Origin: Parietichytrium sp. I65-24A
Taxonomy: Eukaryota; Sar; Bigyra; Thraustochytrida; Thraustochytriidae
DNA length: 64,000 nucleotides
Assembly (NCBI GenBank): GCA_012862575.1
Contig: BLSF01000092.1
Location: 1-64,000, forward strand
Direction of reading: 5' to 3'
Positions 42,468 through 52,300 of this stretch are shown here, one piece after another. The position numbers and the translations under genes were made by a program. The number at the start of each line of letters is the position of its first letter. Within the stretch, counting starts at the first letter, position 1. The notes beneath the pieces are model-generated. The model was not told the DNA's origin. It saw only the letters and a program-made list of their open reading frames with translations, and did no database searches.

Positions 42468-44506
42468 GTGCCATTTTATAGGCAGTAGATTAGACATTTT
42501 GGAGAGGGAACGTCTGGACATGTCTGGACTTCTTCTCCTGTGTAACTTTGTAATCAAGTGAGCGACTGAAGCTCTTGCGATGTTGTTGTGCAACGTCGTA
42601 GAGTTGCGAAATTTCAGAAGTTCAGAGTTTATTATTATTTGAGTGCAATGTTATTCAAACTTCATCCTTCAAATTCGATCTATCGTCTCCCCGCTGTCTC
42701 CGAGAGATTTAATAATAAAATCCAGGCAGAGTTCTTGTGGACTTTTGTGGTTGACTGGGTCGAGTGCTGTTGCACTACGTTGCATTTCCCAATGCCAAGG
42801 AACGGTACCGCACTACTATCTAGATCGCTACAAACTACTACACCACAGAACCGCTAAGTACCGCCGAATACAGTACTCGCTCTCGCAGCTCTATCAAAGT
42901 GCTACTGCTCGTCAGCCGAAACACCATGTCGAGCTCGCATTTCTAATTAGGTTAGAAAAATGAGCAATTAGAATTATTCTGAAAGTACTCTCTGCCTTCC
43001 TTCTCTTCCTCCACAAAATTCTGGATGAGAAATCACTCTCTACTCTCTGAAGACTACTCATTTTTCATTTTTCATTCGTCGTCACGAGAGTCACGAGCCA
43101 AGAAATAAATTGTTCGAAGAGCAAAGGAAACAATGGAGCAGCAAACGAATATCAAACCAAAGCCCTTATTGCCCACTACTACCTCACTACAGCAACCAAC
43201 TGCGGAACTGCTCCAGTGACCAATAGGATACAATACAAGTAGGCGTAGAATGGTTCGCTACCTGGTTGGTCCTTCTGGAATCGTCTCTCCCACATTCAAC
43301 TCGAATGACAAAGTGAACAAAATGACGGATCCGTCAGTGAGAAGTGAGAGAGAATGAGAAAATGATTTGTGTTTGGAAAGAAGCATGGGAAACTTGAACT
43401 CAACTTCTGAGTTGGCAGTGAATACCAAAAAAGAAACGAATAAACGGAGGAAAACAGGTATCCAAGTCAGAAAAGTACGCGTCGGAAAGAGGCAAGAGCG
43501 TAGGCCGAGAATAAGTACTGCTACCACCCAGCCTTCCATTGCCCGCTGGCTTGATAGTGGAGAGTAGATGATGTATACCAGAGAATTTCGGAAAAAAATG
43601 CCCGCCCCGAATTTCGTCCAGCACAACCAATCATTTTTACAACGACACGTTTTCTCCCCGTGGCGTCGCGTTAAGCCTTGCTAGAATCTAACATAAAGAC
43701 AGGGAGAAAGTAGACCTATGCGGTAGAATAGAAGGGTCTAAGGAGAAAGGAGGAGCGGGGCGGCGTGTCGATGTTTTGACAACAACAGTCGGGGTGCGGT
43801 GCTGTAGAATTACTAGAGTATTGTCTATTCGGTGACATTGGTTCTTTTAACTTGAAATCCTCCGTTACTAACACCTATATGGACGTATCTCTAGCCCCAG
43901 GGCATGGCTGTGCCATGGGAACTTGCCTTCCCTCGCTAGCCGCGTTTAACCCTTAACAAAATCTCTAGATGTAGCAGTAACTAGCCCATTCGAACGTGCG
44001 AGCATCCGGAGCGATCCATCACCGTTTTCACTGACTGCATCTCTAGCGACTCGTTCCCATCCAGGATTTTCCACGCCGACCGGCAGTCCCCTAGTGCTAC
44101 CTAATACACACCTAACTCTAAAGACCGCGGGCAGACCTCTGCATGCAGAAATCGCGAGCCCAAACGCAGGTGAAACCATCGCGATCAGCAGTAGGGAAAG
44201 AGGAAGGAGAGGCACGGGAGAAGGAAGGACCTCGAGACGAAAGCACGGAAAGAAGAAAGAGTGGGCGGAAAGTGCTAGCGGCTGCACTGGAAGATCCTAT
44301 GGTAGTCTACGTTGGCGTCTAGCTGGAAGGAAGAAGATTCAACGATCGACTCAAAATGCAAAAGTCATCTGCCAAAACAACAACCAAACCCGAAATTCAA
44401 TTCGGCGCAAGTTAGAACCAACAACAACAACAACAACAACGACACGGCGATCGAGCGAAGAAAGACAGTCGACAAGTAAGTAGCGGTTCCGGAAAAGGAC
44501 GAAGGG

Positions 44507-44555
44507 CGACAGAGAGAGAGAGAGAGAGAAAGAGAAAGGGAAAGAGAGAGAGGGA
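44507..44555. repeat. GA-rich microsatellite upstream of glutamate 5-kinase
   Basis: GAGAGA and AAAGAG units, about 245-295 nt upstream of the ATG; probably 5' flank or untranslated leader. A CAA trinucleotide run lies just before it at 44417-44440. Confidence 0.8.
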
Positions 44556-44800
44556 TCAAAGATCTTGGTCAGCTATAAAAGAAAGACAGAGAGAAACGAA
44601 AGACGGCCCGGATTGATTGAAAAAATCAAGCTCTGCTGTGCAGATAGATTGACTGACCAGACGACCGCTTTTGTTTTCAAAGACTCAAAGACCCAACGGC
44701 AAAGGCAATTCCAGGCATAGCAGAATAGCAAAGCAGCGAATCTTGGGAGTCAGCTCGAAAGACAACAAGACAGAAGAAGTCGAAATCGAAATCAAACAAG

Positions 44801-46408
44801 ATGGCGAGCGAAGATCAGAGCAAAAACCAATCTGCATCGACGACCCCGGTCGAAGAAGCCAACCAGGTAGCAGCAGCAGCAGAAGGAGTTGAGGTGTCCA
44901 GCGTGAACGTGGCACAGGAGCAAGCCGGAGAAATGCCGTCACATCCAGATCGCGCAGAGTCCACAAGAAGTCGCTCGTCCAGCGGAAGCGAGGGCAGCGA
45001 TGGGCCTCTGCCAAGAAAAGTGTACAGTATTCCTCAGGAGGAGCCGCAGACTGTGGAGAACCCGCGGAGAAAAAACAAGCTCCGTATCGTCGTCAAGATC
45101 GGTACATCGAGCATCCTCGACACCAACAACAACGATGGAGAGGTGAGTCTTGCGCTTGTCCATCTCGCGACCACCGTCGCCCTGCTCTGCGACCTCCGCC
45201 AGAAGGGCCACGACGTGGTTCTCGTCAGCAGTGGTGCCGTCGGAGCAGGATGCCACACTGTTGGTCTCTCCGAGCGGCCAGAGTCCATCGTCACTAGACA
45301 GGCCCTGGCGGCCATCGGACAGGTGCACCTCATGGGCAAGTACGAGCTCATGTTCAACGCACTCGCCCACAAATCCGCCCAGGTGCTCCTCACCTACGAG
45401 AACTTTGTGGACCGCGTGCAGTTCCTCAACGCGAAGAACACCTTTAGCGAACTGTTCAAGTTCGACGATGTCATCCCAATTGTGAACGAGAACGACACCG
45501 TCGGCATTCACTACCTCAAGGCCAACAACGACAAGCTCGCTGGCATGGTCGGAAACATGATTGAGGCAGACCTCGTCTTCATGATGACTGACGTCGACGG
45601 TGTCTTCACCGCCAACCCACACAACGACCCGAACGCCAAGCGTATCAAGTGGGTCAAGGATATTGATGAGCTCGAGCAAATCTGCAAACTCGGGGATGGA
45701 GACGGCCCAAGCTGGGGAACTGGCGGCATGGCCGCAAAGATTTCCGCGGCAAGCCTTTCCGCTTCCCTTGGCGTCCGCACAATCATCATGCACGCCGACC
45801 ATGCAGAGAAGATCAAGGAATACGTCGAGCAGGAAATTCTCGAGGAGGAAGGTGCCGCGCTCGGACCTGAGCGCTTCGCGTTTGGAACCACCTTTGAGAG
45901 AAATCCAAACCCACCTCGCGAGCGCACGCGCTGGATCCGCAGTCTCCACAAGCGTGGAACCGTCGTCGTGGATGCTGGAGCTCGCAACGCCATCGCAAAC
46001 CGCAAGACCTTGTTTGCGATCGGCGTAGTGGCTGTGGAAGGAAACTTTACCGCTTTTGAGGCAGTCTCTCTGCAGGACGAGGAAGGTATGGAAATTGGCT
46101 CCGGGCTTTGCAACTTTAGCTCCGATGAGATTCGCCAGATTCGCGGAATGGACTCAGACCAGGTCTTTGAGCTCTTCGGACAGAGCGCAGAGGTCGTGGA
46201 GAAGGAGAACATGGATGTGCAGATCGAGGTCAACTCGCAGATGCCAGCAATGCGCTCGCCATCCAACGAGAAGAGTAGCGAGGTCCCCAGACTTATGCGC
46301 CACAGGAGCAATAGCTTTGGAAGCCAATTGTCCCACAATTCTTTCGTACCTCCTTCTAAGCGTCCATCGGACGAGGTTCTCCCTGAAGTCAAGGCCACTT
46401 CATCCTAA
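44801..46408 (+). CDS. Glutamate 5-kinase with PUA domain
   Basis: 535 residues. A disordered N-terminal extension of about 90 residues (Ala/Ser/Glu-rich) precedes the amino-acid kinase domain (about 92-370) with VVKIGTSSI, LVSSGAVGAG, the proline-binding loop region PIVNENDTV (about 227) and GTGGMAAKI. A PUA domain follows (about 385-460: GTVVVDAGARNAI ... GLCNFSSDEI). The C-terminal about 75 residues are Ser-rich and probably disordered. It phosphorylates L-glutamate to gamma-glutamyl phosphate, the first step of proline synthesis. It is a stand-alone kinase as in bacteria and fungi, not the P5CS fusion of plants and animals. The N- and C-terminal extensions are unusual for the family and may be regulatory. 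Confidence 0.92.
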   Translation: MASEDQSKNQSASTTPVEEANQVAAAAEGVEVSSVNVAQEQAGEMPSHPDRAESTRSRSSSGSEGSDGPLPRKVYSIPQEEPQTVENPRRKNKLRIVVKIGTSSILDTNNNDGEVSLALVHLATTVALLCDLRQKGHDVVLVSSGAVGAGCHTVGLSERPESIVTRQALAAIGQVHLMGKYELMFNALAHKSAQVLLTYENFVDRVQFLNAKNTFSELFKFDDVIPIVNENDTVGIHYLKANNDKLAGMVGNMIEADLVFMMTDVDGVFTANPHNDPNAKRIKWVKDIDELEQICKLGDGDGPSWGTGGMAAKISAASLSASLGVRTIIMHADHAEKIKEYVEQEILEEEGAALGPERFAFGTTFERNPNPPRERTRWIRSLHKRGTVVVDAGARNAIANRKTLFAIGVVAVEGNFTAFEAVSLQDEEGMEIGSGLCNFSSDEIRQIRGMDSDQVFELFGQSAEVVEKENMDVQIEVNSQMPAMRSPSNEKSSEVPRLMRHRSNSFGSQLSHNSFVPPSKRPSDEVLPEVKATSS

Positions 46409-46753
46409 ACAGTGAGAATATCTCAGTAGCTCAGATCGCCCTCACTGCGTGTCTTTATTCCTTCTGCCCATACTATTCCACACAGCGCTTTCACCTTTTT
46501 TTTTACATGAAACACACAAGACCATCTGATGATTTGCTAGGATTCGGGCTTTTGCGACGCATGATATACTTTCATTCATGTAGCGCGCTCCAAGCCCGAT
46601 CACATTTTTCAATTCTTTACTTTTCCTACACTAAAGTACTACTTGATCTTTTCTTGCACGTTGCAGCGCAGCTCAGTCAAAAGTACGCTAATTTTATAAA
46701 ATCTCTCGAAAAACGTTTGTACATTTTTATTGACATCCTTCTCTTTGTTGAGT

Positions 46754-46843
46754 TTGTGCGCTTGGATATGTCTTTCCGTTTTGGTTTCGCATATTTGAGT
46801 TCGAGGAGTTTGTGCGCTTGGACATGTCTTTCCGTTTTGGTTT
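46754..46843. repeat. Imperfect direct repeat (about 36 bp, two copies)
   Basis: Two copies of GAGTTTGTGCGCTTGGA followed by TGTCTTTCCGTTTTGG, at 46749-46788 and 46807-46844, separated by about 20 nt. Noncoding; origin unknown. Confidence 0.7.
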
Positions 46844-47097
46844 CTCACGGCCAAACAACTCTACTTGAAGCGCGACTTGCGAATACATGCACATCCCCAG
46901 TCTAAACTTGGTCGCTTTTTCCGTCATCAAAGACATCAACGTCGGTCTCAGCCGATGCTAGTCGCTGTCCAAATCGTGTAACACACATCTCTTTCATGTC
47001 TTTCATCAAATTTAATAATTGACAGTGCAGCTCTTCAGCCTCTTGTTGTTCCTTGTAATTTAATTCGAGACATCCACCTCGCCATATTTCATTCTTG

Positions 47098-47100
47098 ATC

Positions 47101-47132
<32 letters not shown>
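47098..47132. repeat. AATC tetranucleotide microsatellite
   Basis: Eight AATC units. Confidence 0.9.
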
Positions 47133-47136
<4 letters not shown>

Positions 47137-47271
47137 AATTAACAATCCAAGCCAAGGACTCCAACTTGAAAAGATTGCATTCCAACGCCACTTGCTGCTG
47201 CTTGTTCTGTGGCGTGCACCCAGTACTGTATGTATCGGACCTCCATTAGTACTATCGAGCCGTTACGAGCG

Positions 47272-47295
47272 CTTGCAACTTGCAACTTGCAACTT
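47272..47295. repeat. TTGCAAC heptamer microsatellite
   Basis: Three 7-nt units followed by degenerate TTCAACTTG copies, about 150 nt upstream of the EF-hand/WW gene. Confidence 0.75.
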
Positions 47296-47438
47296 GTTCA
47301 ACTTGAACGTGTTCAACTTGGAAACCGTGCACAGTGAAGAGAAAGCGGCCAATTGCGAAGAGGTGCGAATTGTAGTTGCTTGCTTTGCTTCCTTTGCTTG
47401 CGCGCAGGAAGAGCTCGAGAGAGTGCGAAGAAGGAGCG

Positions 47439-48397
47439 ATGGGCGGAGGGGTTTCCAAGGATAACCAGACAGAACTGGCGAAAGCCGTGGAGGATGAGAA
47501 GAAGAAACCAATCGATGCCGTGGATATCAACACGCCCCGCGGCGTATCCGCAGTGGAAGAGGTGAAGAGGCTCCGATCGCTGCTCGCCAAGGTTGAGCTC
47601 GAGCAGATCGTCATGGCCAAAGCGCTGATGGGCAATGCGCCGTCGCTGCAAGAGTACTTTCAGACCGTCTTCGCAAAGTGGGACGAGGACAAGAATGGGC
47701 ACTTGTCCCCCGCAGAGTTCTGGAGCATGATGGACGCGCTTAAGCTCAACCTCTCGCAGGAGGAGGTGGAAGAGCTTCAGCGCCTGACCGATCTCGACAC
47801 AGACGGCAATGTCTCGCTTGAGGAATTCTCCAAAGCGGCGCCGGGATTCCTGAAGCAGGCGTCGGAGAAGCATGAGGAGTCGCCTCAGCTGGACTGGATG
47901 CAGCTGGAGACCGAGGACGGCCACGCGTACTTTTACAACAAGCGCACTGAGGAGAGCCGGTAAGTCGTGCGCAGCATGATAGAGGTGAATGTTTAGAATT
48001 TAGATTTTTGTGTGGTGACGCTAACAACTTGAAATCGTGTTGCAGGTGGGAGGCACCGGAAGAGTACCTGCGAAACATGGACGCAGCAGCGCAGCAAAAG
48101 GAAAGCGAAATGGATTTTGACTTGAAGGAATACCTGGTGAACGCCTTTACTGAATTTGATGTCGATAAATCAGGGCTTTTAGACGCCGACGAATTCTGGA
48201 ACCTCTTGCAGCACCAAACAAACCTCGGCTTTCAAGAGGAGGACTTTGAGAAGTTGCGCGCTATCATAGACGCCGATAGTGACGGTAAGATCCGCTGGCA
48301 AGAATTCGTCCTTGCGGCCGAAAGCCTTCTTAACCAAATTCACCAAAAGTACAGATCCGCCGACGCCAGCGCCGAGCCGGAGCCTTCATCCGAATAA
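47439..48397 (+). CDS. EF-hand/WW domain protein, predicted N-myristoylated
   Basis: Exons 47439-47959 and 48046-48397 (290 residues) with an 86-nt intron (GTAAGT...TTGCAG, branch CTAAC) that splits the WW domain. The start MGGGVSKD fits the N-myristoylation consensus (Gly2, Ser6), suggesting membrane anchoring. Four EF-hand loops are visible: DEDKNGHLSPAE (about residue 82), DTDGNVSLEE (about 118), DVDKSGLLDADE (about 214) and DADSDGKIRWQE (about 251). Between the pairs lies a WW domain (about 151-180: first Trp in LDWMQL, Tyr pair in AYFYN, second Trp in RWEAP). The layout EF-EF-WW-EF-EF suggests Ca2+-dependent control of a proline-rich ligand interaction. Specific function unknown. Confidence 0.88.
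47960..48045 (+). other. Intron of the EF-hand/WW gene
   Basis: 86 nt; donor GTAAGT, branch GCTAAC, acceptor TTGCAG. The join restores the second WW tryptophan. Confidence 0.92.
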
Positions 48398-48483
48398 CTC
48401 GTGTATATGGCATCAGAAAAAGAATTTAAAATTAGAACAAATCCGTTGTGCATGAATATAAGTTTCCCGCGCCTCCAAGCACG

Positions 48484-48945
48484 CTACTTCCCATCCACCA
48501 TAGCGCTCAGCTTCTCCGTCGCAAGGGCCTCTTCCGACTTTAAGTTTTGCCGTTCCTGTTCTTTCAGAGCTTGCAGCCTTTTGCATCGTGTCCTCTCCGC
48601 ACGCAAGCTGGCATCCAGAGCCTTTTTCGCGCTACCAAGCTCGCCGGAAAGCGCGTCCAATGCCTGCTGGCTCTCTTTCTGCGCCATGTCCAAGCGCTGC
48701 AGAATTTCATTCTCCGCTCCCAAGTTTCCTACATTTCCCGTGTCTCCTACATGTCCTGCTTGTCCAACATGCCCTCCTGTCGCCTGAGACGACACCTTTG
48801 CCTTGGCTTTCATCTGAAGTATCGGTGGATGCCTTCTTTTCGTGGAATGTATGTATGTCGCTGCCTTCGTTTGCCTATGCGTTCGTTCACTCCTGCGACT
48901 GCATTTGGGGTTTGCTTTGGTTTTGGGCTCTGAGAATATTTCCAT
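48484..48945 (-). CDS. Short coiled-coil protein, hypothetical
   Basis: 153 residues from the ATG at 48945, or 109 from an internal ATG at 48813 that follows an acceptor-like ACTTCAG. The middle has GHVG/NVG-type repeats (GGHVGQAGHVGDTGNVGN). The last 75 residues form a charged heptad-like helix (EILQRLDMAQKESQQALDAL ... LKEQERQNLKSEE). No domain is recognised. It lies tail-to-tail with the EF-hand/WW gene, 86 nt apart. Composition of the C-terminal half supports coding; the first 44 residues look less convincing. Confidence 0.5.
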   Translation of the reverse strand: MEIFSEPKTKANPKCSRRSERTHRQTKAATYIHSTKRRHPPILQMKAKAKVSSQATGGHVGQAGHVGDTGNVGNLGAENEILQRLDMAQKESQQALDALSGELGSAKKALDASLRAERTRCKRLQALKEQERQNLKSEEALATEKLSAMVDGK

Positions 48946-49335
48946 CTTGGGTTCTTGAGTTCTTGAGTTCTTGGGTTCTTGAGTTCTTGAGTTCTTGGGA
49001 TACTGTCTTAGAGTTTTTGAGGTTTTTAAGCTCGTTCATAACTTTTTTGTCTTACTTGAGGACTTGAGTTCCTGCGTTTTTGGGTTCTTAATGTTTTGAG
49101 AGTGCTCGAGTTCTTCAAGTGGATTTTCGAGGGTACTTGAATTCTAAGACTCTTGGGTTCCAAAGCTCTGACCCTATCAGAAAGGTGCTTCAAATCACGA
49201 ACTTTGGAAACAGAAGTGAAATTAATTTTAATGCGATGCGGCTTGGTCAGAACAGATTGGAATCCGCGGATACTGCGGATTGCGGCAAGCCAGGGCTGTA
49301 GCCATGGTGGCGCAAAGAATGACGAGGACCAGAAC
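48946..49335. other. Intergenic region with TTCTTGAGT repeats
   Basis: A TTCTTGAGT-type 9-10-nt tandem repeat fills about 48951-48999 and continues in degenerate form to about 49115. Nothing else seen. Confidence 0.55.
48951..48999. repeat. TTCTTGAGT nonamer/decamer tandem repeat
   Basis: About five units of TTCTTGAG(T) or TTCTTGGG(T), immediately upstream of the coiled-coil ORF on the minus strand. Confidence 0.8.
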
Positions 49336-52300
49336 TCAGCTTTTTGCAGCTCGCGCGAGAGCTCTTCGCTCCCGGGCGCTCATACCGCTCGAAATATTCA
49401 CCGGCGCGGTTTCAGGGCTCGCGATGGGTTCTGGCTTTGCTCGCTTTGCTGGAGCCTTCTTCTTGGCAGCTGGTGCCTTGGGGGCCTTTGGTGCTTTCGC
49501 GGGCTCGGTCTTTGCAGCGGCCTGTTTCGCTGCGGGTTTGCGTTTGTTCGGCCCGGTTTTACGAGCAGTTTTGCGAGCGACTTTGCGAGTAGAGCCGGAC
49601 TCATCAGGCTTGGCCTCGTCTTCGGGCTCGCATGGAGATGGAGCCGATTTCGGCTCCGTTGCGCCGCCCTGCAATTCAACACGAGACCGCTTAGTGTGGT
49701 CGGTAATTTCCATTTCCTCGTCCTCAGGCTCTTCCCCAATCAGGCGCAGCCAGTTCGGCGGAGTAATATTTTTTCCGACGGGAGAGACGACCATGCCGGT
49801 TGCTGGCAAAGGCTTGGAGTCACGAACGGTGAGGCGGAGAAGGTACCTGATTCTCACCTGCGCGACATTGTACACGATGAATTCGTTTGCGTCACAAGAG
49901 CTTCTGATGCCGTTGCTTTTACACCGTCCGATGGGAATCGTTATATTCTCAAAGGTGCGCAAGTCGCATTGCGGGTCCGGCACGATCGATCCCATTGCGT
50001 GCGTCGAGTGCGTGCCCGGCCTAGCCGTCTCCATATACTCGTCCCTGTATGCTTCGTGCTCCGTGCCAAGCGCAACCTCGCACGCCATGATGAGCATATC
50101 GTCCGAGCCGGCGGTTCGACAGTAGTTTGCGCTCTTGCTGATGGCGTCCGCAAAATAGCAGCCTTTCCCAAATCTGTAGCCCGAGCATGGAGCTTCAGGC
50201 GGAGCGATGCGCAGCCCTTGGGAGAGAATACCGCAGTAATTTGTAGTTCTGCTACCGTGCCAGAGAAATTTGTGATTGTCGAGCCCACTGCTATATGCGT
50301 CAAAACGATCCTTCTCTCCAGCACGATCGACTTCGAAGGCGTCCACGAGCTTGAGAGTCTTCCAGTCATTGTAACCGAGCTTCTTGGTGTTCTGCACCCA
50401 CTCGTCAAGTTTGATCCAGTCACTGCCACCCACCTTAACAGGTCGGAGACCTGTTTTAAGCTTTTCGTACTTCAAGTCAGCATCTGTCTTTTCGATGGAG
50501 TCATCTGCGTCTTCGGTCTCGTTTAGAAAGCGGGTCGCCACCTCCATGTCGCGCAGAGCATCCACGAGCTTGATCTTTTGATTGAGCTTGTCTTGGTCGT
50601 CGATGATTGGAATTGCGCCAACGAACGCGTGGGGAATCAAATGGTAAAACTTGTTGGAGAGAGCGACGAGACTATCCTTCTTGCGGTTCTCGTCTGCGCT
50701 CGGAGTAGCCCCGCTTAGCACGTCGGCGATCTCCGAGAGGGTCTTGTATCCCTTTTCAACGTGCGCCTCAGTGAGTGCTCCGAGGGGAAACTTCTGCAGG
50801 TCTATCTCCATTTCCAGCAAGGTCGACTTCATGAGCTCAGTATCGTAGATCAGCTCGATCAGGTCCAGCACACGCTTGTGTAAGATTCGCGAACCGCTCT
50901 CCTTTGCTTTTCCGTTGCCATTCTTGGAAGCAGTATCCACCAGCCGAGTCTCGATGTACTCGAACAGGGCAGGCTGCTTCACAAATTTGTGTCGCGCCGA
51001 CCAGTCGTTTCCAGTCTTCTCTTTGAACAAGGCCAAGAATTCCGAAATGGCAGACTCGGCGCTATCGTGCCTCCCAAGTTTGTTGTTCTTCACCTTGGTG
51101 CCAGTTCGACCCCACTCGCGCGAGCAGTAGTATACAAACCCAATATTGATCACCTGCAGTTTGTAATAGCTGTTGCGGTTGGTCTGCAGATCTGCAAGGG
51201 ACAAAACCGCGTGGTAGACATCCTTCTTCCCGTAGTCCAGTACACGCGCATGTGTCCCAAGCTCACTCCAAGCCGAAGAGTGCACTGCAACGCGGGCTCC
51301 CTCGGGGATCACTTCTATCCCTTCCTCCTCTGCTTCCATAGCAGAGACGTCTCCTCTACGTCCCGTATCGAGTCTATACGCCTGCGAGTCCATCATGGTA
51401 TTGTTCGCGATGGAGTGCTTGACAAAGGATTCACTCACAACAGCGACCTTGTTCTGCTTGGCAAGCTTTACAAGCGGGTGGTTTTTCTGATAACTGGAGA
51501 CATCGTCTAGAAGAAAGGAGACTGACATGTCCACCTTGTCGCTCCACACCCCGCCGTGTTCCTCTATCTGTTTGCGGATGTCGCCCAGCTCGCTCGACTC
51601 TTCGCGACAATGCGCAAACACCCATCCTGAAAAAATCTTTCGCTCTCCATTTGCATCCACTGGAGCAGACGGCCGCTTCACAGGGACCGTTTTCTTTGCT
51701 GTGAATTTTGAGAGCTCCTCTGCCATCGCGGTGTATGCGGCAAGTTTATCCTTCGCTTTCTTGGTGAGCTTCTTGCCCTCCTCATCCTCCTCGAATTGCA
51801 AAAATTCAAAGGGGGCGCACAATACGTCTGCAGGGGCAGCCTTGTACGGGCATCGGGAGTACTCGAGATTGGCCATGCATTCCCACTTTCCCGAATTCTC
51901 GCTGAACTCGAGGCGCTTTTGGGGGTTTTGGCAGTCCGGGCACGTTGGAGGCACGCCAAATTGTACAAGCTTGGCCACTCTCGGCAAGAGTGTCGCGAAC
52001 AACTCACCGCCTTTGTGCCAGACGCCATTCAGATCCAGGAGCTCGCGCAACCTCCCCGCATCGGTGTTTCTCTCCAACAAGTCCTTAATCTTCCAAAATT
52101 CCGCGCTTTGTGCAGTGAACGCCACTTGCTCTGCACTCGGCGCAGGCTCCTTGGCCTTGGCATTTTTCCCGCGGCCCTTTCCCTTACCTTTACCTTTCCC
52201 TTTGGCTGCACTCTCGGAGGGCTGGGCGCCCCCGCCGATTTTCGCTTCCACTTTGGCCTGATCCTCTGGCCGCAAACTGCCAAAACCGTCAAGGATTGAG

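Larger units (their letters stand above)
37541..44800. other. 7.3-kb gene-poor region
   Basis: Divergent spacer between the permease and glutamate 5-kinase, the largest gap in the window. It holds TA repeats (37791-37807), four TGAATTC heptamer clusters, a CTTGCAGGT nonamer tract (40925-40950), a CAA run (44417-44440), a GA-rich tract just before glutamate 5-kinase (44507-44555) and one candidate small secreted ORF (40413-40616). Other frames of 60-130 codons have no supporting feature. An RNA gene cannot be excluded, but no tRNA box pair, rRNA or U6-like sequence is seen. Confidence 0.45.
46409..47438. other. Intergenic region with microsatellites
   Basis: Contains an AATC tetranucleotide run (47098-47132) and a TTGCAAC heptamer tract (47272-47295). 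A repeated segment of roughly 50 bp, sharing TTTGTGCGCTTGGA and TGTCTTTCCGTTTTGGTTTC, is found at about 46754-46790 and 46810-46843. No gene is supported. Confidence 0.45.

Noticed and set aside
43946-44287. 113-codon minus-strand frame with a hydrophobic stretch
   Set aside because: It opens on GTG; the first ATG gives 77 residues without a convincing signal or domain.
44094-44483. 129-codon plus-strand ORF before glutamate 5-kinase
   Set aside because: Runs into a CAA microsatellite (poly-Thr) and has Arg/Lys-rich shadow composition; more likely leader sequence of the downstream gene.
44939-45949. 336-codon minus-strand frame opposite glutamate 5-kinase
   Set aside because: It is the antisense shadow of conserved kinase codons, rich in Val, Leu and Asp with no domain. 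A second antisense frame at 45511-46398 is rejected for the same reason.
49153-50526. 457-codon plus-strand frame opposite the PARP catalytic domain
   Set aside because: Fully antisense to conserved PARP motifs; no independent feature.
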